Assembly (NCBI GenBank): GCA_965248685.1
Contig: CBDFKC010000003.1
Span: 1,736,001 to 1,800,000, forward strand
Origin: VYFG01 sp965248685
Lineage (GTDB): Bacteria; Pseudomonadota; Gammaproteobacteria; Arenicellales; Poriferihabitantaceae
Reading direction: 5' to 3'
Length of the DNA: 64,000 bases
Position 1 is the stretch's first letter. Each line of letters begins with the position of its first letter. The position numbers and the translations under genes are program-made. The notes beneath the pieces are model-generated. The model was not told the origin of the DNA. It was given only the letters and a program-made list of their open reading frames with translations, and did not search any database. Shown here one piece after another: positions 8,875 through 17,740 of the stretch.

Positions 8875-8939
8875 GTTAAACATCTGCGCGATGGTTTAAC
8901 TGCCAAACAGATAGTGATTCCTAGGCGCAGTTGTCTAAC
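8875..8939 (+). repeat. conserved 15-bp dyad near the IS91 3' end
   Basis: GTTAAACATCTGCGC (8875-8889) and GCGCAGTTGTCTAAC (8925-8939) form an imperfect inverted repeat around a 35-bp spacer. The inverted IS91 remnant has both arms identical and a spacer of exactly 35 bp with different sequence (22927-22991). The dyad is therefore probably a functional part of the element, such as an ori/end hairpin. The rest of 8606-9043 holds the IS 3' noncoding DNA, with no gene seen. Confidence 0.7.
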
Positions 8940-9043
8940 TAACCTTAACCAAAAGAGCCATTTCAGAAGTTTGTGGATAGCGTTTCTGGTGCTATAAGCA
9001 TCCGTTAAACTAGGGAAGCCTCATACTGACCCATTTATTCAAA

Positions 9044-9388
9044 TTATTTATCTTGATCTACATAATCCTCAATCACATACTTTCCCCAATCCACAATATC
9101 CTGCAACAGGGGAACTAAAGTTTTACCAAACTCAGTTAAAGAGTATTCTACTTTTAGTGGCGGTTTTGAGGTGTAAACTTTCCTCCTTATGATGCCATCT
9201 TTTTCTAATGTTTTTAACTGCAAACTCAAAGTGCGTTCAGTTACCGTAGGCATTTTTTTTCTAAGTTCACTATAACGCAGCGTAGTAGACTTCAAATTAT
9301 ATAGAATAGCTGTTTTCCATTTTCCACCAATAAGTCCCATTGTTAAAGTTGCGTAGCAGGGATACTCTTTTTCATTGAATTTGTACAT
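9044..9388 (-). CDS. HxlR-family transcriptional regulator
   Basis: 114 residues with the HxlR winged helix: YPCYATLTMGLIGGKWKTAI near the N-terminus including an early cysteine, LRYSELRKKMPTVTERTLS as the recognition region, and YSLTEFGKTLVPLL. HxlR proteins usually sense electrophiles, oxidants or redox change and repress a divergent operon, which here is the gene pair starting at 9508. The shared 119-bp A+T-rich gap would hold the operator. The gene is far richer in A+T than the box and nuo regions, which suggests transfer. Confidence 0.9.
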   Translation of the reverse strand: MYKFNEKEYPCYATLTMGLIGGKWKTAILYNLKSTTLRYSELRKKMPTVTERTLSLQLKTLEKDGIIRRKVYTSKPPLKVEYSLTEFGKTLVPLLQDIVDWGKYVIEDYVDQDK

Positions 9389-9507
9389 CTTTCCAATTTT
9401 ATTAAACTATCATTTTTGACCGTTATTGCAAATATAAAATAATATACTTAGTATTGCAACTATATTATTTATAGTACAGTAATTAATGAAATTACGGCAA
9501 ATAAACT

Positions 9508-9726
9508 ATGAACACTTTTTTAATTGATAGTATTGGTTATGGTGGTTTGATTATCAATTTATATTCAATGTCTACTAAAGGTGAATTTAAATTAAGACTA
9601 ATCTCACTAATGGCTAATGTAATTTACATTATATATGGCGTATTAATTAGTGCATCTCCGATAATTGTAGGCTGCACTATTGCTGTATTTCTACATGGAT
9701 ACCATCTAAGACGATTAAAAATTTAA
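9508..9726 (+). CDS. small membrane protein, YgjV/SemiSWEET-like
   Basis: 72 residues with about three hydrophobic segments (GYGGLIINLYSM, ISLMANVIYIIYGVLI, IIVGCTIAVFLHGYHL). The pattern resembles YgjV-type inner-membrane proteins or a half-size PQ-loop/SemiSWEET protein, but this is tentative. It is divergent from the HxlR regulator and 10 bp upstream of a GNAT acetyltransferase on the same strand, so the pair is probably one HxlR-controlled transcript. It is very A+T-rich. Confidence 0.6.
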   Translation: MNTFLIDSIGYGGLIINLYSMSTKGEFKLRLISLMANVIYIIYGVLISASPIIVGCTIAVFLHGYHLRRLKI

Positions 9727-9736
9727 AAGAACAACA

Positions 9737-10264
9737 ATGATTAAAATAAAATCAGCTAAAGAAGCAGATACAGACGTTTTGGCACTTTTAGGTCGACTAA
9801 CATACGCTGAATCTCATGGTCATTTTATAGATGATAAAAATGATCTATTAAAACACCTTGATGAGAATTTTTCAGTTTCTAAAACGAAACAAGATATAAA
9901 CAATCCTAAGAACCTTTTCTATCTTATTTATGTCGATGATTTACCTGTTGGTTATGCAAAATTAGTAGTAAACGCTAAACACAAAAGTATTGCTTCACAA
10001 AACAATTGTTGCCTTGAAAAAATCTACATCCTAAACGATTTTATACCCTTAAAAATTGGACAACAACTTCTAACTTTTGTTGAAGAGAAAGCTAAAGCTA
10101 AAGCATTACAGTTAGATACCATGTGGCTTTCTGTTTACACAAAAAACAATAGAGCCATTAGATTCTATGAAAGAAATGAATATAAAAACGTGGGTGAATT
10201 AAATTTTATAGTCAATGGAAAATCATATGAAAACATCGTGTTCTCTAAAATATTAACAGAGTGA
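9737..10264 (+). CDS. GNAT-family N-acetyltransferase
   Basis: 175 residues with a GNAT fold: NLFYLIYVDDLPVGYAKLVV as the central strands, a degenerate acetyl-CoA loop around LEKIYILNDFIPLKIGQQLL, and the C-terminal TMWLSVYTKNNRAIRFYER motif (strand 5 to helix 4). It would transfer an acetyl group from acetyl-CoA to an amine, with substrate unknown. It is co-directional with the small membrane gene and shares its strong A+T bias. Confidence 0.88.
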   Translation: MIKIKSAKEADTDVLALLGRLTYAESHGHFIDDKNDLLKHLDENFSVSKTKQDINNPKNLFYLIYVDDLPVGYAKLVVNAKHKSIASQNNCCLEKIYILNDFIPLKIGQQLLTFVEEKAKAKALQLDTMWLSVYTKNNRAIRFYERNEYKNVGELNFIVNGKSYENIVFSKILTE

Positions 10265-10330
10265 AAGCATAAAGGGGGCAGTCTTATTTAATGAAGCCTG
10301 AAAACGAAGTGAAAAACAAAGAAGGAAAGG

Positions 10331-11140
10331 TTGTTGCAGATAAGAAAATATAACCCCACAAAAGACCCTGTAACCTATCTGCCGAATACCCGTTTTTTAA
10401 AGCGAATTCGGCTGGAAAGAGCGGCTTGCCTGCTGAGCAACCTTCGCTCAGTGCCCATTGTAGATATTGCATCAAAATGCGGATTCTCCTCAAGCCAGTT
10501 GTTCTCTCGAACATTTGGAGATCATTTTGGTTATTGTCCAGGTAAATTTCGGTCAAATCACGTGTTTGTTATGGAGCATAACAGAGGGCGGGAAAACATC
10601 GAAATGCGGTATAAATGGTTTCGCACTGCTGGAATTTATCGTGACTCACCATCCACTCATCCGCAAATAAAAATAAAGAAATTGCCACCCATAAAAGTAG
10701 CTTACGTCCGGAGCTTCGGGGAATACTACTGTGATAGTGGGAGAGATGCAGTCAATTCCATTAAGGACTGGCCAATGATTAATCGCTTATGGACGGAGGA
10801 TACAGAAATCATAGGGGTTACCTGCGACTATTCTTCAATAACACCTGGGGCAATGTGCAGATTTGATGCGTGTATTGCCATCTCTGATTATTGTTTAACC
10901 AGACCCGGGGTTTCCTTTCAAACTATTCCAGGAGGGCATTATGCAGCTATAAAAGTATTACACAAACCCGGAGAAAATAAAAAACTCTTTTGGAAATGGT
11001 TTTTTCTAACCTTGTATACCTCGCCTGTATTTCAAAGTTTTGCAGCCGCAGTCAGTTCGGGACCCTGGCTTGAAGTGTATGAACCAAAAATGAAAGAGGG
11101 AAAATATGTTGTGGAGTTTTATGTTTATCTTCACAATTAG
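10331..11140 (+). CDS. AraC/GyrI-like regulator, 5'-truncated
   Basis: 269 residues from a TTG. Only the second helix-turn-helix of the AraC domain is convincing (RLERAACLL, then VDIASKCGFSSSQLFSRTFGDHFG); the first HTH and the normal start are missing. From ~residue 110 a GyrI-like effector domain is complete (IKKLPPIKVAYVRSFGEYY, then FQTIPGGHYAAIKVLHKPG). An upstream ATG at 10291 reads only about 20 codons before a stop. The gene is probably a relic or expresses mainly the ligand-binding domain. It is less A+T-rich than the adjacent GNAT gene. Confidence 0.7.
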   Translation: MLQIRKYNPTKDPVTYLPNTRFLKRIRLERAACLLSNLRSVPIVDIASKCGFSSSQLFSRTFGDHFGYCPGKFRSNHVFVMEHNRGRENIEMRYKWFRTAGIYRDSPSTHPQIKIKKLPPIKVAYVRSFGEYYCDSGRDAVNSIKDWPMINRLWTEDTEIIGVTCDYSSITPGAMCRFDACIAISDYCLTRPGVSFQTIPGGHYAAIKVLHKPGENKKLFWKWFFLTLYTSPVFQSFAAAVSSGPWLEVYEPKMKEGKYVVEFYVYLHN

Positions 11141-11175
11141 AATGCCAGATTCGGGCAACTCAACAATTCTTCACT

Positions 11176-14100
11176 TTAATCTCGATCAGCACTATCAAAT
11201 TCAGTGAAATCTACTCCTTGTTCTGTTGCAAAGGTTCGGACAGCGCGTAGGCTTTCCGCAGCATTAGTCAAGTGACCCGAAACTGAACGTAACAAGCTTG
11301 TGGCAATCATCGCGTCATTTTCGATAACGGCTAATAACTCGCTGACACCAATTCGAAGAAATGTACTGTCTTCTATAGCGATCAAATCCAGTTGGCGCCG
11401 GTCGTTTACAATAACCGCCAAATCTCCGATCAACCGTCCTGGCGCTACCTCCATAATTAGTCGGCTATCACCTTCGGTTGTTGACCAATACAATCCAGAC
11501 AAACCCTTAACGCACAGATAGGCCGCATCCGCTTCTTGTCCCGCGGCAAAAATCGTTTGCCCCGCTTGAGCCTTATACCACTGGCTACCAAATGCGAGCA
11601 GTCGTTGTTGCTTGAGGTCAAGATTCTCAAATAATTCCGCTTGTGCCACTGCTTGCAACTTATAGTTTAGATCCTGGCGCGTATCGGCATCCTGCGGTTC
11701 TGAGGTTGATACTTCACCATCGATTCGGCCATCTACAATTTCGACAAACAAGTCATAACTTTCAGGAGCGTGAAACTGGTTTTCTACAAATAGTATAGTT
11801 GCGTCGGGCATTAGATGGCTGATTCGTTCGCGGGTCAGGGCACGAGCACCACTATCATGGCTGGCCAACGCATTGCCAAGTATAAGAATATCAGGCTTTT
11901 TAATGCCAGCACGACTAAAGGCTACACGTTCTCTAAACACGGTAGAGAGGTTTTCTCCTCCCTGAGTGGTCGCGAGATCAAAGATAGATTGCGCCGCCAA
12001 ACGCCTCAAACCATGTTCAGTCAATACTTCAACAGTGATATCCTCAATCAGTTTTTCGCGAGCCCCAGCCATGCTTGAAATTCTTCCGAAAATAGCGTTT
12101 CCGAGAACGGTCATGACTGGAATATAGCGCTGCGGATCAAATGTCTCAAATAAACCATCTAACTCCTCCACCATATGTGCCGCGTTCTTCATGCGGATTT
12201 GCAACACACGTTGTTTGAACTCCTCATTAAATATTGGACCAATCTGTTCCGCGGAAAACGCGAACGGCACGGTTAATATCAGTGCAAAGTCTTCGGATGA
12301 CAATCCGGCATTGCCGACCTCACGCCGTTTTGTCGTTATATTACCAAGACGATGATAAAGCTCGTCCTCCATGTTTAAGCGACGGAATAAGGGATGGTCG
12401 GTTCCATCTGTGCCAAATGTCGCAGTGAGTCCTTCAATCAGACTGGCAGACATGTGTGCGATTTCTTCTTCAATCCCAGCATTTTGCAACATTCTCACAA
12501 AATTGGTTTCCTGCGACAGTGACTCCTGTGTCAATACCCGTGTAGGGTGAGCGTAGAGTAAATTGCTACCCAAAGGTGACACCGAGTTGAATTTCTCGGG
12601 ATGAAAGACATAGACAATGTCATCCACTCCAGCTTTACTTAAGCGTTTAGCAATTTCTGGCCGTAGTCGTACAATTGCTTCCTCCAATTCTGGCTGAGTA
12701 CCCGGCTCAAGGCGGGAGCGTAATGCACGGCGTACCATAAAATCGTCAGTGCCCATGGCCTTGATCAGTTGAAACCACCATTCACGAATTTCATCCGAAG
12801 ATGTGAATCCTGCTATTTCTGGAGAAATCCAATCAACATCAAACGGGTCGACACTGTTCCCTGCTCGTGCAGATTCTTTCTGACGATTCGCCATATCACT
12901 GGTAATATCCACGTTAGGTGCGGGTTCATGTTTGAATGGCATTAGTAGATTTTCACCCAGTGTCCCTTGAAAAATATGGGGATTCGAATGGGCGTATCCA
13001 ATACGATTAGTAACGACAACCTGATGTAACTCATTCAGTTTGTGTCCCGCTATTCGCACAGTTCCCCGATGTGGAATAACCTCTCGTGTGAGTACATCCG
13101 CGAATGCCGATGACACTTTTTCGTTGTTGGTCTGGATGGCAACGCGAGCGCCTTGAGGAATAGTCAAACTGATATCTTCCAGCACCGATTGCCCTTCTTC
13201 ATCTCGTACTGTGACGTCGTGCAATTCAATGTCACCGGTAAGGCTTGTAATCGTATCGGGAACTCCATCAAACAGAGCGTCTTCAATCAGAGTTTTTGGG
13301 GCGAAACGCGCGGTGACAACCTCCCAGCGCAAGGCCATATCCTGTGTTTGATTATAATAGTTTAGCAACTCTTTCCACGGTGACGACAAGTCTTTATAGG
13401 CTGCTAAAGCGGCAACCAGTGCTCCTACGGTAATCTCGCCTATGATCGCTAGATACCCACCAACAGCATAGAAAAAGAACGGTGTCAATTGGTTGATGAA
13501 GTTGTTTATAAACTTCATAAAAAATTTCTTTCGATAAATTTCAAATCGAATGCCAAACAGGTTACCCAGACGGTTGGAGAATAATGACATTCTGTATCGC
13601 AGGCCGCCATTGGTACGAATATCACTGACACCTGCAGCGGTTTCACCAATATCCGCAGCCAGTTTTCTGACCTCTTGAATCCTGGCTTTGTTTAATACAT
13701 TTATTTGGCGTTGTAATTTGGGAATGATCCAGGCTTGTAATGGGATCAACGCAATGGATGCCAGTCCAAACCAGAAACTTTGCGCAAATAGAAAGACAAG
13801 GATGGTGATCATCTGCCCAGCTTGAAAAACGGGCTGCGATATCATATCGCCCATCAATCCACCCATCGGTTCTGCTTCTGATGTCACCATTGAAACCAAC
13901 TCACCCTGGCTTGTGGTGCGAAAATAAGGTCGTGGGAAGCGTAATATACGGGTCAATAGTTGGTAACGAAACCGCCGTAGTAAGCGTTCAGCTAACACAC
14001 CTTTCATCGTATTGAGCCGCATTTTTAGTAAACCGTTCACTAAAACGGCCAGCAGGAATCCAGCGCAAAGAATCATCAAGAATTGAATCTGACTTAGAGC

Positions 14101-14274
14101 AATACCCAGCAGCACCACGTCCTCCCCAAATCCGCCAATGGCATCGTTGATAATGCGTTTAGGCAACTCCAGTGAGATATATAAAATTGGAAACGTCACG
14201 AGTGTGACCGCCAACAAAATTAATTGATCTACTTTTGAAAATTTCCAAATAAATCGAAAAAGACTTTTTTCCAT
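11176..14274 (-). CDS. ABC exporter-like protein with degenerate NBD and cyclic-nucleotide-binding domain
   Basis: About 1,032 residues. An ABC type 1 exporter membrane domain (~20-320) is followed by an ABC-like domain. All catalytic motifs in that domain are altered: the Walker A region reads RVAIQTNNEKVSSAF, the Q-loop region AHSNPHIFQGTLGENL, the signature ENLSTVFRERVAFSRAG in place of LSGGQ, and Walker B DILILGNALASHD in place of ILDEATS. A long insertion separates the first two motifs from the last two. A cNMP-binding domain ends the protein (GQTIFAAGQEADAAYLCVKG, GRLIGDLAVI). The ATG at 14274 (MEKSLFRF) is preferred over the GTG at 14307. ATP hydrolysis by this chain is unlikely; a partner or a sensory role is possible. 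Confidence 0.85.
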   Translation of the reverse strand: MEKSLFRFIWKFSKVDQLILLAVTLVTFPILYISLELPKRIINDAIGGFGEDVVLLGIALSQIQFLMILCAGFLLAVLVNGLLKMRLNTMKGVLAERLLRRFRYQLLTRILRFPRPYFRTTSQGELVSMVTSEAEPMGGLMGDMISQPVFQAGQMITILVFLFAQSFWFGLASIALIPLQAWIIPKLQRQINVLNKARIQEVRKLAADIGETAAGVSDIRTNGGLRYRMSLFSNRLGNLFGIRFEIYRKKFFMKFINNFINQLTPFFFYAVGGYLAIIGEITVGALVAALAAYKDLSSPWKELLNYYNQTQDMALRWEVVTARFAPKTLIEDALFDGVPDTITSLTGDIELHDVTVRDEEGQSVLEDISLTIPQGARVAIQTNNEKVSSAFADVLTREVIPHRGTVRIAGHKLNELHQVVVTNRIGYAHSNPHIFQGTLGENLLMPFKHEPAPNVDITSDMANRQKESARAGNSVDPFDVDWISPEIAGFTSSDEIREWWFQLIKAMGTDDFMVRRALRSRLEPGTQPELEEAIVRLRPEIAKRLSKAGVDDIVYVFHPEKFNSVSPLGSNLLYAHPTRVLTQESLSQETNFVRMLQNAGIEEEIAHMSASLIEGLTATFGTDGTDHPLFRRLNMEDELYHRLGNITTKRREVGNAGLSSEDFALILTVPFAFSAEQIGPIFNEEFKQRVLQIRMKNAAHMVEELDGLFETFDPQRYIPVMTVLGNAIFGRISSMAGAREKLIEDITVEVLTEHGLRRLAAQSIFDLATTQGGENLSTVFRERVAFSRAGIKKPDILILGNALASHDSGARALTRERISHLMPDATILFVENQFHAPESYDLFVEIVDGRIDGEVSTSEPQDADTRQDLNYKLQAVAQAELFENLDLKQQRLLAFGSQWYKAQAGQTIFAAGQEADAAYLCVKGLSGLYWSTTEGDSRLIMEVAPGRLIGDLAVIVNDRRQLDLIAIEDSTFLRIGVSELLAVIENDAMIATSLLRSVSGHLTNAAESLRAVRTFATEQGVDFTEFDSADRD

Positions 14275-14754
14275 ACTCTGAACCTTTTTAGGTGAATACT
14301 CCACCACCTAAAAGATGGTGACTTCGGGTTACGACTGAAACCCTGATTGATCGGACGTTCGGTCGACCAAATTGATGCTAAATTATTGACGTATAGAAGT
14401 ATAAAGTGCATACAACCCGATAGAAACGTAAGCTTCATTCATTTTAGCTCTGCATGTGCGTGATGACAGTGCTTCAACCGACTGACTAGTCACTGTAAGC
14501 CTGCCCCCAACAACACGATCTAGTAGGCTACTCTCAGGAGGGCCGGACTCGATACCTACAATCTCACGATACGCCCAAATTTGTCGTTCTTTTCCATAAC
14601 TACGGCGTCGTTGGTAGGACACCCCTGTGACAATTACGATGAGTAAGTAGGATCCTAATTATGCAGGTATGGTGGAGGGTTGTATCTAGGGCGCAATGGC
14701 ATGTGCTCTGATGGAACTCAATAATCGTCAAACAAATCTAATGTTTCCTTTCAA
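14275..14754. other. intergenic stretch without a recognised gene
   Basis: The gap between the ABC-like gene and the methyltransferase contains one 79-codon minus-strand frame (14383-14622) with no family resemblance and no clear ribosome-binding site. It probably holds the promoter of the ABC-like gene. I saw no repeat or terminator. Confidence 0.4.
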
Positions 14755-15537
14755 TTAAATCCCTGGTTTGATTCCTTGAAAATAGCCGCTACGAAGTTCG
14801 CCACTTTCGAGTACTCTAAGAATTGCTACCTGGCCCTCCAAGAAATGTTTGCGATTTTCTTCTCCAGTTAGGTCTGTAAGTTGTTCATAAAGAGAACCAG
14901 TTAGCTGTTCATATTCCCGCCTGGCTGCTGATTTATACCATGCTGAAGCATCAGTTGTTCGCACATCCTTAAAGCCGGCCTGCTGTATGATCGAGGCATA
15001 GTTTTCCAATGTATCCATATAGAAGGTGAGCTCTTCGAGTTTTATCCAATGAAGCATCGAATCACTCAAGGCGCCTGGACCTTTTAGCCAATCATATCCG
15101 GCCAATACACCACTTGGCTTCAAAACACGCAACACGTCCTCAAATATTGCTTGTTTGTCTTCGATATGAATAATTACACCACTGGTATAAACGACATCGA
15201 TAGTTTCGTCTAGCGCATCAAGCAACCCTGGTTTTACACATTTAAAATTGACCCTGCTCTCCAGATTTGCTTCGGCGGCATATTCCGTTGCCTTATCTAC
15301 CAACACAGACTCAACCTCGAGACCGGTTACGTTAGCGCCATATTGTTCTGCCAGTACCAACGCACCTCCTCCCAAACCCGAACCAATTTCCAGCACTTGT
15401 TTACCTTCTAAATCCAGCCCCTCAATAATTTTATGAACGTTCCCTTCTCCACCTGGTGCCAAGAACCCTTTTCCCCATAAAAGTTCGCAAAATGCAGTTA
15501 TAGTTTCATCGTATTCATCTTTATGAGAGTTGGGCAT
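14755..15537 (-). CDS. SAM-dependent methyltransferase, phosphoethanolamine methyltransferase-like
   Basis: 260 residues, a complete class I methyltransferase. Motif I is VLEIGSGLGGGAL, motif II YTSGVIIHIEDK and motif III VLKPSGVLAGYDWL. The N-terminal WGKGFLAPGGEGN resembles the xGFLSPGG signature of phosphoethanolamine N-methyltransferases, so methylation of a phospho-base or similar amine is plausible. It is monocistronic, with no functional neighbour on its strand. The exact substrate is an inference. Confidence 0.8.
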   Translation of the reverse strand: MPNSHKDEYDETITAFCELLWGKGFLAPGGEGNVHKIIEGLDLEGKQVLEIGSGLGGGALVLAEQYGANVTGLEVESVLVDKATEYAAEANLESRVNFKCVKPGLLDALDETIDVVYTSGVIIHIEDKQAIFEDVLRVLKPSGVLAGYDWLKGPGALSDSMLHWIKLEELTFYMDTLENYASIIQQAGFKDVRTTDASAWYKSAARREYEQLTGSLYEQLTDLTGEENRKHFLEGQVAILRVLESGELRSGYFQGIKPGI

Positions 15538-16657
15538 AGTTTTATTTCGTTTATGGGTGCCATTAGTCGCGGCTCGGATTAATTAGTTGATTTCGACTCA
15601 CAACAGGCAGCTCCACCAATATTTAACAATTTCTTGGTCAAATTAGTGAGAAACTTCCATTTGGGGCTGGTTCTTCCAAGTACATTTTCGGGTTTGATGA
15701 GCATATTTTTAATCGTGATAAAATTAGAGCTCAGGTTCGCAACGATGGCGCCAATTGAGCCTAATCATATCCCATCAATTTAGCTGCTGGTCATTTCGCT
15801 TTTACTCATACCAACATTAAAAACATTACGGACCACGCACCATTGGATAAGCAACAGTGTATTGCAAGGATTGCCGATATGTAGCGTGCTGAAAACTCAC
15901 GTCTATAGACAATTGAATTGACAATATGTAGCTGTCAATCGGGATTGGTGCGTATGCGGAGGTCCCGCGGATCTAGCTGCTGCTGATCGGAAGGTGAATA
16001 GGAGAGGTTGACAGAAAATAATAACCAAAAACCTATTTTCTGAGCGGGACTAAATTGATAACTCAGATGTTATGAGACAATGCAATTTATAAATGAATCG
16101 TTGTTAACCGGTCACCACAACGAAAATAAAATTATCTGTAAATGTCACTTCAGGGCAGAGGCTGTGTAATAACCCAAAATAAAAATTGACAGTGGGGTGT
16201 AATCGCTAAATTTCGTCTGTATTGGGTACTGAAGTGGTTCAATGGAATGTGATATTTGTAGAGGTTAGATTATTTGTCGGGTCCTGTCTCAAGTGGCACA
16301 ATAAATTTTGCGTTTTTACACAGCCTGGGCAAGCTACCGACCGATGGATTTACAAACACGACCGGCAGCAGCATACTCTGAACGGCCATTGCAATATTTT
16401 TGACTTCATCGAATATTAATGCAGACATTTCGCGTTAACCAAAAAAAGTGAATAGAGCATTCTCCTCATAAGGGGTGCTCGTCGCATGCAAATATTAGTT
16501 CAAAAACAATGCACTACGAAGATGGAGTTGGGATACAAAACACCTTTATAGATCAATCGTAGTCCTGGAAATTCGGCGAACGAGAAGGTGACTTTCTGGC
16601 TATTTCTCGCCAGGTAAAGTGCTGCATAGATCTATAGGGCCCCGTCCTGGTCGGGCA
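15538..16657. other. 1.1-kb noncoding stretch with several small palindromes
   Basis: No convincing gene is seen; one 65-codon frame at 16222-16419 lacks family features. The stretch holds GTCTATAGAC (15901-15910), the inverted repeat ATTGACA-N9-TGTCAAT (15917-15939) and AGAAAATA-N13-TATTTTCT (16013-16041). A segment ending TTATCTGTAAATG...CTTCAGGGCA (about 16132-16157) recurs at about 21612-21638. It may contain a decayed gene or a small RNA, but nothing decides. Confidence 0.4.
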
Positions 16658-17509
16658 TTATTTAATTCGAGCCACATGACGCAAACCATCTAACGCCAGT
16701 TGTAGTCGACTAATTTCGTCAGCATCGTTCGAATACACCATATAAACAGGACGAGGGAACACCGGGGCATCTTTGACAACGTGTAATTCATTTCGGGTGA
16801 CTAAGGGGCGTACGCTTTCTAGATCCTGATAACAACTGCCGCCCTCGGCTAATATATGCGTTAATGCGATAGGCCCAAGTCCAACTGAGATATTCGGAGT
16901 ATTCAGACCAGCTAAAGCCTGCCCATGCATGTGCATAAATGCTCTCCCCCATTTCACCAATACATAACTTTCATGTTTAACCTCCGATAATTTTTGCGTA
17001 TGGGTCGATACCATAACCAGTTCCTCTTCTAATAACTTTTCTATTTTCAATCCTTGAATCTTGGCGGGCGTGTACATGACGCCAATATCGAGTAGCCCTT
17101 CAGAAAGTTGATTCATCATTATTCCAGAGTAATCTGATTCAAGATCCAGAATAGCTTCAGGGTCTATTTCTCTAATCCATGGAATCCAATGACTAATCAG
17201 TCTTTCCCAAAGATTCATTTGTACGCATATGCGATATAAGGATTGGTTGGCATCGGTTAATCCAACAGATTGTCGGGCTTGCTCCCAGGATCGCATCATA
17301 TTTAATGCATATTTCTGAAAATTCATTCCGGCTGAGGTGATTTCAAATCCTGCCCGGCTGCGGTCGAACAGACTATGACCCAATGATTCTTCGAGCGTGT
17401 TAATTCGGGCGCTGGCCGTCGACTGCGCAATATTCAGATTTTTTGCCGCCTGGGCAAAACTACGCGTGGCTGCTATTTCTAGAAAGGTTTTTATATAGAT
17501 TAGATTCAT
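16658..17509 (-). CDS. LysR-family regulator of the divergent URO-D/AllA cluster
   Basis: 283 residues. The N-terminal LysR HTH reads FLEIAATRSFAQAAKNLNIA QSTASARINTLEESLG (residues ~9-45), followed by a periplasmic-binding-protein-like effector domain of normal length. It is divergent from the gene at 17741 across 231 bp holding a perfect LysR-type dyad (17678-17702), so it is probably the activator of that operon and of its own gene. The ligand is unknown; it is presumably a substrate or intermediate of the adjacent cluster. Confidence 0.92.
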   Translation of the reverse strand: MNLIYIKTFLEIAATRSFAQAAKNLNIAQSTASARINTLEESLGHSLFDRSRAGFEITSAGMNFQKYALNMMRSWEQARQSVGLTDANQSLYRICVQMNLWERLISHWIPWIREIDPEAILDLESDYSGIMMNQLSEGLLDIGVMYTPAKIQGLKIEKLLEEELVMVSTHTQKLSEVKHESYVLVKWGRAFMHMHGQALAGLNTPNISVGLGPIALTHILAEGGSCYQDLESVRPLVTRNELHVVKDAPVFPRPVYMVYSNDADEISRLQLALDGLRHVARIK

Positions 17510-17659
17510 GCGATAGTTTAATTATTTCGATGTTAACTACCATTATAAATCGTTTTACTAATTTAAATACATAATTTATTATTAGCTTGCTGCTCATAAA
17601 ATGGTGGTGTTAGCAACTCAAATAAACATCACAATTTCCGGGTCTCGGTAATCCATAAG

Positions 17660-17702
17660 TTGACAATGATATTTGCAAATAACATATCGAGATCCTGTTA
17701 TT
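17660..17702 (+). promoter_or_regulatory. LysR-type operator and promoter for the 17741 operon
   Basis: AATAACA (17678-17684) and TGTTATT (17696-17702) are a perfect 7-bp inverted repeat separated by 11 bp, the T-N11-A geometry of LysR sites. A consensus -35 hexamer TTGACA lies at 17660-17665, and the dyad overlaps the expected -10 region about 40 bp before the start codon. The dyad is seen directly; the assignment to the adjacent LysR is inference. Confidence 0.55.
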
Positions 17703-17740
17703 TTTAATCAATTTACTAGGCACAGCTAGGTCGTATAACA

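Larger units (their letters stand above)
6440..8968 (+). mobile_element. IS91-family element with tyrosine recombinase
   Basis: The element holds a tyrosine recombinase (6536), an HUH transposase (7430) and about 350 bp of conserved noncoding 3' DNA. The right end was set by comparison with the deleted inverted copy: similarity runs from the transposase through CTGGTCCC-GGGAAAT, CCCCGCGGTTTC and a conserved dyad to about 8968. The left end is uncertain (after repeat R5). IS91 elements transpose by rolling-circle from ori to ter; members with an accessory recombinase form a known subgroup. Confidence 0.8.

Noticed and set aside
8875..8939. Integron attC site
   Set aside because: The GTTRRRY and RYYYAAC-like termini are present, but in the reverse order to attC, and no IntI-specific insertion is seen in the recombinase.
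14383..14622. 79-codon minus-strand frame
   Set aside because: No ribosome-binding site, no family pattern and composition typical of chance.
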